Source: Nymphalis io (taxonomy: Eukaryota > Arthropoda > Insecta > Lepidoptera > Nymphalidae). From it: a stretch of DNA of 64,000 nt. The notes beneath the pieces are model-generated. The model did not search any database, had not been told where the DNA came from, and saw only the letters and a list, made by a program, of their open reading frames with translations. Of the stretch, positions 41,507 through 54,900 are shown piece by piece (position 1 is the stretch's first letter; each line of letters starts with the position of its first letter). The stretch covers positions 1,752,501 to 1,816,500 of the forward strand of contig NC_065917.1 of NCBI RefSeq assembly GCF_905147045.1, in the 5' to 3' direction. The position numbers and the translations under genes were made by a program.

Positions 41507-43852
41507 AAGTAAAATTGATTTTACTTATTTTTATGATCAGGGGCTTTTTTTGATGAATTCTTTCTTTCAAAAGAAGCCTCAGAGGAGGTGGACCTGGCGA
41601 AGCCCCGATAACGTGACAAGGAACGAGATAGACTTTATCATTTCGAATAAAAGGCACATATTTAGAGATGTTTCAGTGATCAACAGGTTTAATACCGGAA
41701 GTGATCACCGCTTGGTTCGAGGCACTCTAAATATCAACTTAAAAGCCGAAAGATCGAGAATGATGAGGTCTACTCTCCGACCTACCATGCTCCAAGCTGC
41801 TCAAGACTCCGAAAAGTTCCAAATGGAACTTCAAAATCAATTCACCGCGTTGGAAACCATAAGCAGCATTGATGAGAGAACCGACACGCTGGTCAAAATA
41901 CTGCAAAACACATCCCGCAAGTGTTTTCCGCCACAGAGAAGAGACAACGCACCAAAACTCTCTGCTGAGACACTCGAGCTCATGAGAAAACGACGAGAAC
42001 TACCATCGTTTTTGTCAGATAAGGCCTTAAACCGAACAATAAAAACGCTGACGCGACGCGATCTCCGACGCTCCAATACCCGTGCCATCAAGGCTGCGAT
42101 TGAGCAAAATCGGGGATCGAAAGTGTTCGCTCGCAAGTTTGGGAGGCCGCGTCTGACAAAACTTAAAACTGAAAATGGTGGGGTCGTTACCTCTAGGCCT
42201 GAGATTGTCGGAGAAGTAGAAAGGTTTTATGGGCAGTTGTTCTCTTCAAGATCGGATAAACCCGTGGGAATCAGTATTGATGACCAGCGCGCCCCTCTTA
42301 TGCGCCATTACTCCGAGGAGCTCCCGGTCGTTGACCAAGGAGAGATTAGGGCGGCTCTAGAACAGCTTAAAAACAACAAAGCTCCGGGAGATGACGGAAT
42401 CACAACAGAGTTGCTTAAGGCAGGCGGGACTCCGGTCCTGAAAGAGCTAGCAAGCCTCTTTAATTCCGTCATCCAACATGGCAAGACCCCGGAAACGTGG
42501 AGCGGGAGTGAGGTGGTACTGTTTTTCAAGAAAGGTGATAAAACCCTCTTGAAAAACTACAGACCAATCTCCCTCCTGAGTCACGTGTATAAGCTGTTCT
42601 CAAGAGTCGTCACGAACCGTCTCGCCAGACGACTTGACGAGTTCCAGCCCCCAGAGCAAGCCGGCTTTCGATCAGGCTACAGCACCGTGGACCACATCCA
42701 TACTGTTCGGCAGATTGTGCAGAAGACCGAAGAGTACAATCAGCCGCTGTGTATGGCATTTGTGGACTACGAGAAAGCCTTCGACTCCATCGAAACCTGG
42801 GCAGTGCTCGACTCATTGCAGAGATGTCATATCGATTGGAGATATATCGAGGTACTGAGATGTCTGTACAACGCCGCTACAATGACTGTCCACATCCAGG
42901 ACTGTAAGACGAAGGCGATCCAACTGCGCAGAGGGGTGAGACAGGGGGATGTAATATCCCCGAAACTGTTCACCAACGCGTTGGAAGACGTTTTCAAAAC
43001 GCTGGATTGGACTAGGTATGGAGTCAATGTAAACGGCGAGTACATCTCACACCTTCGATTTGCCGACGATATCGTCATCATAGCAGAGTCGCTGGAACAA
43101 CTCACCGAAATGCTGCGTAGCCTAGGCGAGTCTTCCCGGTGTGTCGGTCTCGGTGTGAACTTGGAAAAGACCAAGGTCATGTTCAATAGGCATGTCGTGC
43201 CGGGACCGATATACGTCGAGGGGAAACCTCTCGAAGTTGTTAGTGAATATACCTACCTAGGACAGATAATACAAGTCGGTAGGAACAACTTCGAGAAGGA
43301 AGCCGATCGAAGAATTCGCTTGGGATGGGCAGCATTTGGCAACCTTCGTCAAGTCCTCAAGTCGTCTATACCGCAATGTTTGAAGACGAAAGTCTTCAAC
43401 CAATGCGTCTTACCTGCCATGACATACGGTGCCGAAACGTGGACACTAACTGCGGGACTAGTCCACAAATTCAAAGTCGCTCAGCGTGCTATGGAGCGAG
43501 CTATGCTCGGAGTATCTTTGAAGGATAAGATCAGAAATGAGATTATCCGGAAAAGAACCGGAGTCACCGACATAGCTTGCAAAATTAGCAGGCTGAAGTG
43601 GCAGTGGGCTGGTCACGTATGTCGTAGGACCGATGGCCGTTGGAGCAGACGAGTCCTAGAGTGGAGACCGCGAATCGGCAAGCGCAGCGTAGGGCGCCCT
43701 CCAGCCAGGTGGACCGACGACCTTGAGAAGGTGGCGGGCACCAACTGGATGCGGAAGGCGGAGGACAGGGAGCTTTGGCGCACCTTGGGAGAGGCCTATG
43801 TTCAGCAGTGGACAACGATTGGCTGTTGATTGATTGATTGAAGTAAAATTGA
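41507..43852 (+). mobile_element. RTE LINE with 12-bp target-site duplication
   Basis: AAGTAAAATTGA occurs exactly at 41507-41518 and 43841-43852. Between them is a 5'-truncated RTE-type LINE (41519-43840) ending GGCTG plus (TTGA)n. The perfect duplication and open frame mark a young insertion. Confidence 0.9.
41550..43829 (+). CDS. RTE LINE polyprotein: endonuclease end and reverse transcriptase
   Basis: Open frame of 759 codons with no interruption; the first ATG is at 41553. It enters in the last part of the AP endonuclease (NEIDFIISN, then GSDHRLVRGT). The reverse transcriptase follows: NNKAPGDDGI (about residue 274), NYRPISLLS, AFVDYEKAFDS, RRGVRQGDVISP, catalytic FADD (about 506). The C-terminal region carries AMERAMLGVSL and WQWAGHVCRR, common in RTE elements. 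The N-terminal endonuclease half is lost, so the copy is not autonomous. The protein would reverse-transcribe at nicked target DNA in the nucleus (family knowledge). It lies between LSM4 and Dicer-1 with no other gene nearby. Confidence 0.9.
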   Translation: MMNSFFQKKPQRRWTWRSPDNVTRNEIDFIISNKRHIFRDVSVINRFNTGSDHRLVRGTLNINLKAERSRMMRSTLRPTMLQAAQDSEKFQMELQNQFTALETISSIDERTDTLVKILQNTSRKCFPPQRRDNAPKLSAETLELMRKRRELPSFLSDKALNRTIKTLTRRDLRRSNTRAIKAAIEQNRGSKVFARKFGRPRLTKLKTENGGVVTSRPEIVGEVERFYGQLFSSRSDKPVGISIDDQRAPLMRHYSEELPVVDQGEIRAALEQLKNNKAPGDDGITTELLKAGGTPVLKELASLFNSVIQHGKTPETWSGSEVVLFFKKGDKTLLKNYRPISLLSHVYKLFSRVVTNRLARRLDEFQPPEQAGFRSGYSTVDHIHTVRQIVQKTEEYNQPLCMAFVDYEKAFDSIETWAVLDSLQRCHIDWRYIEVLRCLYNAATMTVHIQDCKTKAIQLRRGVRQGDVISPKLFTNALEDVFKTLDWTRYGVNVNGEYISHLRFADDIVIIAESLEQLTEMLRSLGESSRCVGLGVNLEKTKVMFNRHVVPGPIYVEGKPLEVVSEYTYLGQIIQVGRNNFEKEADRRIRLGWAAFGNLRQVLKSSIPQCLKTKVFNQCVLPAMTYGAETWTLTAGLVHKFKVAQRAMERAMLGVSLKDKIRNEIIRKRTGVTDIACKISRLKWQWAGHVCRRTDGRWSRRVLEWRPRIGKRSVGRPPARWTDDLEKVAGTNWMRKAEDRELWRTLGEAYVQQWTTIGC

Positions 43853-44160
43853 AGCCTGTAAATGTCCCATTGTTGCTAAGGCTTTCTTCTTGATGTTTAT
43901 ATAACGATCGGTGTATTTGTAGTAATTGAGTGTAACAGTGTTGTGTTATATATACTGTAATAGTGAATGTCCCACTGCTGGGCTAAGGCCTCCTCTCCCT
44001 TTTGGAGAAAGTTTGGAGCTTATTCCACCACGATGTTCCACTGCGGGTTGGTGGAATACACATGTGTCAGAATTTCAGTAAAATTACGGACATGAAAATT
44101 CAGTAGTGCTTGCCCGGGTTTGAACCCACGATCATCGGTTAAGATTCACGCGTTCTTAGC
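43853..44160 (-). repeat. rep-B SINE pieces
   Basis: A short tail piece (43853-43895) directly beyond the RTE element, and a deleted copy at 43963-44157. Confidence 0.65.
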
Positions 44161-44768
44161 AATTAAATATCTGCACTTCTCTTATCTTCTTTAAAAAAGG
44201 AAAACAAAATGTTTAATGGTTTTATATAATTAATATATATAATTGTTTGGCTTCCATCTAAACGACCTTTACTAAAGTAAAAAAAAAGTTCAATATTGCC
44301 AGTTCAAAAAAAAACAACAAAAAAAAATATTATCGTTTATTTGCCATATCAAATTTAAAAACTACAAAATATTAAAATTTACATTTAAAACCTTATAATG
44401 ATCCTTAAAATAAATGGCGCTTTTACAAAAATAAAGTTAAGTCGCGCTAAGCTTATAATTATAAGTCGGCCATTTTATATTTTATAATTAAGCATAACTA
44501 AATAACTTTGGGCTATATTTTATGTACATTTTTTCTGATATAAAAAGTAGCTACTCTCTCATTGGCCTATAAAATATAACCGATTGCAATGGCAGTTTGA
44601 GTAAACATCTCTGTCTTTGAACGCTAATAACATCTAAATAATCTGTGGCATTCCTTATGGATTCGTGAAAATATCGCGATTTAAATCGGCGAAGTTGTTA
44701 TCTGTACTTTGTAAGTAAAATTAAAGTGTATATAACTAGTTGAGTGTAACAGTGTTGTGTTATATATA
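43926..44768 (+). repeat. 29-bp direct repeat pair
   Basis: An identical 29-bp stretch starting TTGAGTGTAACAGTGTTG lies at 43926-43954 and 44740-44768. The right-hand copy is part of the two-copy repeat 44645-44768 (compare 21480-21595). Confidence 0.7.
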
Positions 44769-45937
44769 GAGATATATTAATCGAGAACGGTTCATGTATA
44801 ATACAGCAGAGTTGTTGGCGAATCGCTTGGAATATGTAAATCTATGGTTTGATTATCTTTACTCCTACCATTGTAATAGGTTACAAATTAAATTTTCCTA
44901 TAAATAAGCTTATATGTTAAAAACACTTACGGGCTTGTTCCAATAGTATTTATATAATATTAGCAGGGTTATATATGGTTATATACTTAAATCTTATATT
45001 CTATGAAAATTTCGAATATTACTATGAAAATTTAGGCATAACATTTTGGTTCTAAAGGTTGGTGGCGCATTGGCGATGTAAGCGATGGTAACCTACCATC
45101 ACGTAGATCACTTGACAGTCTGCCTAACGAATACTATAAAAAGTTGGACATACATTATAATATATGGATTTATTCATTTAAGGATATTTTTATAATAAAT
45201 GTTACAACTCGCCGCTAGATGGCGTTGCAGCTATCCTCAACCAATCGCCGTCGTAACAATTTGGATATATGTTACCGACCTAAGTCGTTTGTCTCGTGGC
45301 TTAAAAGGTGTGTTTTGGTCCTGTGCCTCGGATAGCACTCAAAGCCAGTCCTGCGCCTGAACTGTGTTCGAACGGGTTCTGCGGTTACGATTCTTAATAT
45401 ATTAAATTGATAAATATTATAATAAGAAAAATATTTTTATTGCATTAAGAAAAATCGATGGTTTTTTTTAATATGTATTTCGATCCTTATTTTATATATC
45501 ATATTTATTTATAAATTATTTTATTTTAAAATTGTAGTAGCTTTATTTTATGATATAATTAGTGGGATTAATCTTTGTAATAGTCAACAGCCAGTAAAAG
45601 TCTTACTGCTGGACAAAAACTTCCCCTTGAAAGGAACGAGGACATAGCATTTCTTCAAAATTGTTTTGGTAAACATAAATTTTAATGTATCAAAACGCCC
45701 AGGAGTCCAGCAGCTGGGATGTCACCCACGTAGCTCGCATGGAGTATTTTTATCGCTGTTTTTTCCTAAAGCTGCTAATCAAATTTATTTACAGTTTTGT
45801 GTCTGTTATGATTTTTTTGCGTTGATAACAAATTATCATTTGAGTTTATCTTATTTGTATAGTTTAACAATATAGCAACACCGAATGACCTTGACTAGCT
45901 GACGAATCCGTCCGGCCCCACAGCCCCCCCCCCCGCC
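44769..45937. other. Dicer-1 3' flank, mostly featureless
   Basis: Contains a rep-A fragment (about 45046-45135), a rep-D-like fragment (45300-45390) and a decayed rep-B-like fragment (45585-45640). A run of 11 C residues (45924-45934) follows 3 bp after the Dicer-1 stop. No clear AATAAA was found close to the stop. Confidence 0.4.
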
Positions 45938-48900
45938 TCACCGCGGCCGGTGGTTCCGCAGGTGTCGGAGCGCGCACCTGGCGGCGGTCCCCTTGGCGAT
46001 CCGGTAGTTCCTGCCGATGCCCTTGAAGGCCCCCCGACCGAACACCTCCACGCACACGCGCACGCGCCGCCCGTCGGCCAGACGCTCCGGCTTACTGGAA
46101 CGGAAGTGCTGTCGCTTGTAGTGTTGGTTTAATGAATATTATTAGTGGCGCAAATATTTGACGTAAGTCAAAAGCGACGCCCTGCAAATATCCCACCACT
46201 GGACAAAGGAGAGGAGTCTCCCTTCGAAAGGAGCAGGGATACATATAGGTGTCCTCACGATTATTTTCATTCACCGAGCACGAAATGAGTAAACGCAAAT
46301 ATTTCGTCTCATAGTCTAATCAGGAGATCATCTCCGTTCGGCAAAAGCTCCTCGGTTGCACGTCACGTTACACTGGCTCACTTATTCGAATCCAAGAATA
46401 ACATATCTAAGCAAGATTTTCAAGTTTAATTTAACAAGATCGAAACGTCAGACAGAGGGCAGGTACCCGAACTTGGCGGTGTCGGGCTCGGCCTCCAGCA
46501 GCTCGCGCACGGGCGACTTGGGCGCCGCCGCGCTGAACGCGTCCAGCTCGGCGCCCAGCAGCGCGCCCGCCGAGCGCCACACCGCGCCCAGCGACATGCC
46601 TGCGCACACCTCTATTTAACTTCGATAATCATCGCTCCGGATCGGAATAGCTCTGACAATCGAATGTCAAGACGATAAAAAATGCGACGCACAGAGGAAG
46701 CGTTTTTATTTATGTATATCCATTTTTTCCTTTAAGCTCATTATAAGGATGATAGTTCTGGAGATTATTAAACATCCATTGTCATTGTGTAAAGTTTTTT
46801 TTTGAATTTATCTGCACCAGTCGTGCAAATGCATAATGCAAAAGGGGATACTATTCAAGTCAGCGCTAAATATATATAATTTAATTAAAATAATAATAAA
46901 AAAAAATCAAACGTGTTTGTCGGCCCTTTAACTTGAATATAATTATCTAATAATATTTTAATACAAACGTCTCCATGTCGAAGAGCGATTTCAAATCAAT
47001 CGAAGCTGTAAAGACTTATGACATATTCAAACAGAAAGGACCGCATCAAAATCGGTCCATTCGTTTGGGAACTACGGAGACAGACACGAAACGAAAATTA
47101 TAAAAAAGAAACTATTCAGACTTTATCCTGTTTTTGCCAAAAACTGAGCACTATTCGAAAATCATTTTATATCAAAATAAACTGCACTAATTTCCTCCAA
47201 ATAAACCATCCTCAAATCTATTCTCAGTACAATTACAGTAACAGCTTATGAGTCGCCCACAGCTGGGCTAAGGCCTTCTTTCCCTTTTTGAGGAGAGGGT
47301 TTGGAGCTTATTAAACCACGCTGCTCGAATACGGGTTAGTGGAATACACATGTGGCAGAATTTCAGTGAAATTAGACACATGCAGGTTTCCTCACGATGT
47401 TTTCCTTCACCGTCAAACACGAGGCGAATTATAAACACAAATTAAGTACACGAAAATTCAGTAGTGCTTGCCCGGGTTTGAACCCACGATCATCGGTTAA
47501 GATTCACGCGTTCTAACCACTGGGCCAACTCAGTGTCGTTATTGTCTATGATAACGATATCCTGTTTGAAGAACAGTAAAATTCACCAGAGTCCAGGAAT
47601 ATGGCGCCCGCGACAGACTCGAACAGGTCGCCGAGCGCCTTCGGGACCTCGACATCTTCAGCCTGTTCCATTTCGTCTTCTTGTATCAGATAATGCTGGA
47701 AATTATCACGAGTTATTCACTGGTGGTAGGGCTTTGTGCAAGCTCGTCTGGGTAGGTACCACCCACTCATCAGATATTCTACCGCAAAACAGCAATACTT
47801 GATATTGTTGTGTTCCGGTTTGAAGGGTGAGTGAGCCAGTGTAATTACAGGCACAAGGGACATAACATCTTCGTTCCCAAGGTTGGTGGCGCATTGATGA
47901 TGTAAGGAACGGTTAATAATTCATACATCGCCAATGTCCATGGGCCATGATGACCAATTAACATCAGGTGACCCATTTGCATCCTCTACGAGCAACAGTG
48001 ACTTCTGGCCGTCCACCTACCTACATACATATGCTATAAAAAAAAGTATAACACACGCATCATCGATTAGCTCATCTTAGTTCAAACATAAATATAAATA
48101 CGAAACAGAAAAATAAATATTGTGAGTTTCAAGTTACTCACGAGAACTGTCGTGTAAGCACGTGTACGTGTGTTGATCTCACGCACACTAACGCACTCGC
48201 AATAACGAATCTCACGCTGACGTCATCACGCTCGAACCCACAATTAGTTCACACAACAAAAATATAAATAATACAAATACCTCTTCACTAATAGAGTGTC
48301 CGTTCTCCTCTTGTATTTTCACATACTTCGTGAGCACCTCGTTCAGGCCCGGCGACATGTGTCTGAAGTACCTGAAGTCAAGTGTCTCGGTGATTTGTCA
48401 TGATTTCATATTAATCACACCCTGACTAATTTTTTTATGGATTAAAAGCCCGTCAAAAAAAAGTTGGGTAACCACTTATATTCCTATTTACTTATTCGAG
48501 CGGATAATATATCTAGAAGTGTTTGTAGTATATAATAGCAGTATTTGTAAGTTTATGGTATGTGACGGGCCGGTTGGCGTGTTTGGTGGATATTTGCCTT
48601 TCACACCGAAGGTCGTGGGTTCGATTCCCACCAATGTTCATGCACATTTGTGTGCATGAACATGTCTGCTTGTCCTGTGTGTGGGTGTAATTTTCTATAT
48701 ACGTATGTATTTACAAAAGAAAAGTAGTATATGTAGTATATCAGTTGTCTGGTTTCCATAGTACGAGCTCTGTACAAGCTTAATTTGGGATCAGATGGCA
48801 TTATTATTATTATTATATATGTTTATCTCCCCTCCAATGGGGGGCGTACTTGTGGAAGCCGTGTCGGGCGGCCAGCGTGGCGAAGATCGTGTTGTTGACG

Positions 48901-51900
48901 AGCGCCGAGCGCAGGTCGGTGAGCGCGCCCGGCGAGTGGCGGCGCGGGTCCTCGAACAGGTGCCGCGTGATCAGGTAGTCTGCGGGGGAGTACGGACTGG
49001 TGGGTAGCACGTACCCAGGCGGACTTACGCAAGTCCCACCACTGTTATATCTAACAGCTATGCTTTAAATTTAATTAATTTGGAGTTCCGTTTCATACTG
49101 GTTTATCCGGCTCGAAGGACCAACAAAAATACAATACTAATTCAATTATGAAAAGCAGTAGACCTCCGTGAACTCCACCAAAATCACCAAAACATTATGT
49201 GGCGTCTCGCACATTTATTATAATACTATATATACTATTTCTAAATATAAAATTAATAAAATGTATGGTTAAGTTAATGTTGATAATATTCATTTCATAT
49301 TTATAGAATTTATTGTTTTCAGAATTATGAAAAATTATTAATTTTATAATTATAAAAAATCATTTCAACAAACAAACAAAGTTCAATAATTTTTATATTA
49401 AATAATAACGTAAGCGATCATACGATCGCGCGCCTCGCTCATTCGCCACCGCTGCCCTCCTACCTGCTACCCGGCAGCCGGCGACCGGCGGCACGACGCG
49501 CGGGGAGAATTAGTCAGATCTCGATCTCGGCCCGCACTGCTATGTTTTTTAATTACGCGTTCACCCGCTTACGCCTTACTTACTTTCGTTGTTTGTTATC
49601 CGTTTGTTTGCTCGTGCTGTGCTATTGTCTATTTCTTCTGTTTATATGGACTTTCATTGCTTATAAGTGTGAACAATAAACTGTTGACTGTTCGTTGTTT
49701 TTTTTTTTTTGTTGTTCACGTTCTTCACGTATACCAAGTACTAACCACGCACCGACAAACTACACTTACCAAGTATAGCATCTCCGAGGAACTCCAACCT
49801 CTGATAGCAGTCAGTGAGCCGGTTGCTCTGGTGTGACGCGTGCGTTAACGCTTGGAGGAGGAGCGATCGATCCCGGAAGCGGTACTGCAACGTCCTCTCC
49901 AGTGCGTCGTAACCTAATCGAATAATAATCGCAATTATTCAAGTCGGTTTATAGGTATAGAGAGTTGGTTCCTCCTGACTGGCCTAGGGCAGTCTGGATA
50001 CGGGCCTCGGGGTTGCCCCCTTTACCCGGGCTGTTCCTCACTTTAATTTTAAGCCCGAGGCACGGGTCTCAATGACCCAGAGGCTGTCGTCTGTGTATAA
50101 TGCCGTACATTACGGCGCTGATCGAATCTGTCAAATTCCTGAATCGCGCTGTCTGGATTCGCTACTGAGGATATACAGTGTGAAAGTAGTTATACTAAGT
50201 TGGGTGAACAGTGTAAAGCTCTTCGTAAATTTTATTTACCGTTTGAACTCCGATATGACATCTTAAGTAATAGATATTTTACAGGATAAAATAAATAGGT
50301 ATATGTAATACCTAAAAGCCGAGATGGCCCAGTTGTAAGAACGCGTGAATCTTGACCGATGATCGTGGGTTCAAACCCGGGTAAGCAACATTTAATTTTT
50401 ATGTGCTTAATTTAATCGTGAGGAAACCTGCATGTCTAATTTCACTGAAGTTCTGCCACATGTTTATTCCACTAACCCGCATTGGAGCAGCGTGTTGGAA
50501 TAATCTCCAAAGCTTCTCCTCAAAAAGGGAGAGGGAGGCCTTCAACCCAGCAGTGGGAAATTCACACGCTGTTACGGACGAATAATTACCACTTTAGATT
50601 GTAGATTCTAACGAGAACCGACTAGAAAGTCGATAGTTACTTTAACAACCAACAAGCAAATACATATGTATATATACAGCGGGAGTTTTGTAAAGTACAT
50701 AACGCTCACCTGAGAGCATCTGCTCCAATTCCCCTTCAGGGTCCTCAATGTACCTCAACAGAGGGGAGGGGGGTGCCTTCAGTTCACCAAATATTGGCTG
50801 GAACAGATAAAGATGATCAGTGTAAAGGCACGAGGGTCATAACATCTTAGTTCCCAAGGTCTTTGGGCGTTGGTGACCACTTACCGTCGCCAACCTATAC
50901 TTAAAAAAAAAACTAGGGTTTATTTATCTTTACTCATTCGATTGAAATAGGCTTTGTCATATTGTTGCTAAGAGTAAAACATGTTTCTTATTGTTTGTCA
51001 CTAGATGGCGTTGATCATTTTTTTCGAAATTCCTGAATCTTGCTGTTTATTAAAGTTAAGAGAATTTGTTAGTTTGCATAAACATTGTCAGGATTAATGG
51101 AAAGCTACCTAAAAGTTATATATAATTGTATCTATTTTCGTGTAATAAAGAGAAAAAAAATAGCCTTGATGTCAATACAAGTATCCTTCAACTTCAACCA
51201 GCGTCGCGGTGGAGATCATCGGATCTCTGATTACCTGAAACCACTTGTTGTCCTTAGTGCGGTAGGGCCGCAGGGCTCCCACGGGCCGCCCGGCCCACCC
51301 CCAATCGGGCTCCGGCGAGCGGGACTCGGGACCGTCCTCGTCGTCCGACCACGACGAGCATGACGACCGACGTTTCTGAGGAAATGAAGATATGACAAAT
51401 ATTTTCAGTATACAGTAACAGCCTGTAAATGTCCCACTGCTGGGCTAAGCCTCCTCTCCCTTTTGAGGAGAAGGTTTGGAGCTTATTCCACCACGCTGCT
51501 CCAATGCGGGTTGGTAGAAAACACATGTGGCAGAATTTCAATGAAATTAGACACATGCAGGTTTCCTCACGATGTTTCCTTCACCGTCAAGCACGAGATG
51601 AATTATAAACACAAATTAATTACATGAAAATTCAGTGCATGCCCGGGTTTGAACCCACGATCGTCGGTTAATATTCACGCGTTCTAACCACTAGGCCATC
51701 TCGGCGTTTAAATATTTAAGTACTATTAATATGTATACTCTGTTCCAATCACCCGCTCATCGGATATTCCACCGCAAAACAGCAGTACTTGATATTGCCG
51801 TGTTCCGGTTCGAAGGGTGAGTGAGCCAGTGTAATTACAGGCCCAAGGGACATAAAATAGTTCCCAGGGTTGGTGGCGCATTGGCGATGTAAGCAACGGT

Positions 51901-54900
51901 TAATATATCTTACGATGCCAATGTTTAAGGGCGGTGGTGACCGCTCACCATCAGGTGGCCCATATGCTCGGCCGCCTTCCTGCTTTTAATAGTTCATTGG
52001 TCGCCAGCCCACTCACGGCCGAAGCCCCGCGGGCGGCCTCCCGCTCGCGGTGGCGGCGCACGTAGGGGTGCCGGGCGGGCAGCGGCAGCTCGTGCCGCGG
52101 CAGCACGCGGATGCCGAGCCACGACATGAACAGCAGCGCGCCGCGCGGCCCGCACTCCAGCAGGTACGCGCCGATCAGCGCCTCCACGCAGTCCGCGATG
52201 GACTTGTCTGGGGGCACCGGAGAATGATATACTTTCTAGAAAAAACTTGATTTGTATTATTTAATAGATATCTATACTTGTGAGAGGACTGCACCTGTCT
52301 CTCTGTCTCTCGATCGTCATCATGAAATATCCAGGGTCCCAGAAAAGGATATAGGGTACCTAGCACCTGCCCCCCCCTCTCACATGTGTAGCCGAAGCCG
52401 GAAGCGAAAGCTATTTTGATATTTTTTATAGTCAATGGTTAATAATCCTGGATTGTATAGTTGGATCTGATTCAAAATTGGATCAAATTGAACCAAAACA
52501 CTTTTCTATTAGGCGTTTACTTATTTTTACAATGAGAGTAGAACTTTGTGCATCCGTTTGATAGGTACCACCCACGCATCACATACTCAACCTCCAAACA
52601 GCAATACCTCCTACCTCTCCTCCTGGAGAATCAGTGTAACTAAAGTGGCGTATTGGCGATGTAAGTAAAAATTAATATTTCTGACAGCACCAATGTCTAT
52701 GGGCGATAGTAAGCACTTCCAACCATTTGGCACATTTGCTAGTCCGCTGCCTATTATAAGTAATAAAAACAATTAAACCTTACCTGGTATACTGTGTTGT
52801 GTGATCAGGTTATACGGTATGAAGCAACCTGTGCTGTCAACTGGCGCTTCCTTGCACACCTTATCACCCTGTATAACAATATTTATATATGTAACGAAAA
52901 TGTAATCCAAAATTGTTTAGAACTATAAGAAAAAAAAAACTGCGTTGTACAACGGGCGGACTTATGGTCAATAAGCCATTCCTACTAGTCAACACAATGA
53001 GGGAGAGATTTTGAAAAGATAATCTGGAGAGGTGGTAGGAGGATCGGAGGCTTTGTGCGAGCTCTAGGTAGGTAGCACCCATTCATTATTCTCTCACCCT
53101 TCAAAACGAAACACAACATTACCAAGCACTGCTGTTTTGAGGTAGAATATATGTTTTTTTTTTTTATAAAATAGGAAGGCGGGCGAGCATATGGGCCACC
53201 TGATGCTAAGTGGTCACCAACGTCATAGACATTGGCGTTGTAAGAAATGTTAACCATCGCTTACATCACCAATTCCCCACCAACCTTGGGAACTAAGTTG
53301 TCATGTCCCTTGTGCCTGTAATTACACTGGCTCACTCACCCTACAAACTGGAACACAACAATACCAAGCACTGCTGTTTTGCGGTAGAATATCTGATGAG
53401 TGGGTGGTACCTACCCAGACGAGCTTACATAAAACCCCTACCTCCAGTATTGGTGGTACCTTAATTAAATCAATACTGACCAGTGAAGTCGGCTGCAGCG
53501 TGGGCGGCGGTTTATGACACGGCGGCAGCCAGTTGTCGTGCGGTTCAAACTTCGACGCTATCATTCTAGCTCCGAGACGTTTGTTGCGACCGAGCCTATA
53601 CAAGTTCAAATTGGACACCTGTTGAAGAAATGTAAATTTTTTATTTTTTTATTTTAATAGGATCCCCAACAAGAAACACACATCACTATATCTATGTGTT
53701 CAATACCAATGCCAATTACAATGCTAATGTCTAGGGGCGTTGGACCATTTACCATCTGGTGGCCCATACGATTTCCACCAACCTAAAAATTGAAAAATAA
53801 ATAAAAAATTCGTACTAAAAACTATTAAATATCTCTGTAACCCCACCTATATACTTCTTTCACGCTTTATGTGTCCACTCTTAATATTATAAATGTTTGT
53901 ATTGTAAATAGATATATGTATATATGTATTAATAAAATTCTTTAATAATAATAATAATAATAATAAAATAAAGTGAATCGGGCGGATAGTTTAGGAGATC
54001 TCGTGATGATATTACGCTTATAAATAAAATATTAATCAAACAAATATCATGACACGTGAATCGAACCTGTTTACTCCTCATGTGCGAGAGCTTCCCCTCG
54101 TGCACGGCCGGGTGCGCGCAGTACAGGTACGCAGTGATCGCGAACTTCAGGAAGCTGTCGCCGATCGTCTCCAGGCGTTCCAGGTTGATGCCGTCGTTCG
54201 CGTTTGACATCGTCAAGGCCTGTCACCAAACATACCGTGTATTATTTTATTACTAATACTAATTTTGGAGATTGGGACACGTGTTACGTATAAAATGTAT
54301 CGTAAAGCCCTTCTTGGGATTCGAGCTTGTTTCTTACGAAATTTCATCAAAATCGGTTCAGTGGTTTAGCCGTGAAAGCGTGACAAACAGACTTTTATAT
54401 TTATAATATTAGTAATAACAATGTCCTCCAGACCGATTTCGGCCACGGCGAGAAATGCCAAGAGAAATTAGCCATTTACGCAGGAAACTCACGCTAAACA
54501 GGTGCATTCGCTATTCTCTAACTCTCATAATCCGATGGGACGGCAACGAACTCCGGGCTGCTACTGAGAATTTTATGACAGAAAAATCCAGATCCACCCA
54601 GACTCAGGACAAACAGACATGTTCATGCACACAAATATCTGTCTTGGGTGGGAATCGAACCCACAACCTTCGGCGTGAAAGGCAAGCATCCACCAACCAC
54701 GCCAACCGGCTCGTCGCCGATATAAATGTGATATGAGATTTTATTTTAATCATTAATATTATTTTTTTGTCAACGGTACTTGTAAAGGGTGTGTAAGGGT
54801 ATGTGTGACGTCATTTTGTAACAACCAAAATCTTTAGACTTACCTGTAATATAACGCTAGGACTCGGCCCGGGGTGTCCCTCTAAATTCGGCTGATAATC

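Noticed and set aside
46356..46619. Plus-strand ORF rich in Ser/Ala
   Set aside because: Shadow of the Dicer-1 exon 46467-46599, whose minus frame matches the RNase III-dsRBD linker.
49420..49720. Second solo LTR
   Set aside because: GC-rich island and AATAAA are suggestive, but no TG/CA ends or target duplication could be found.
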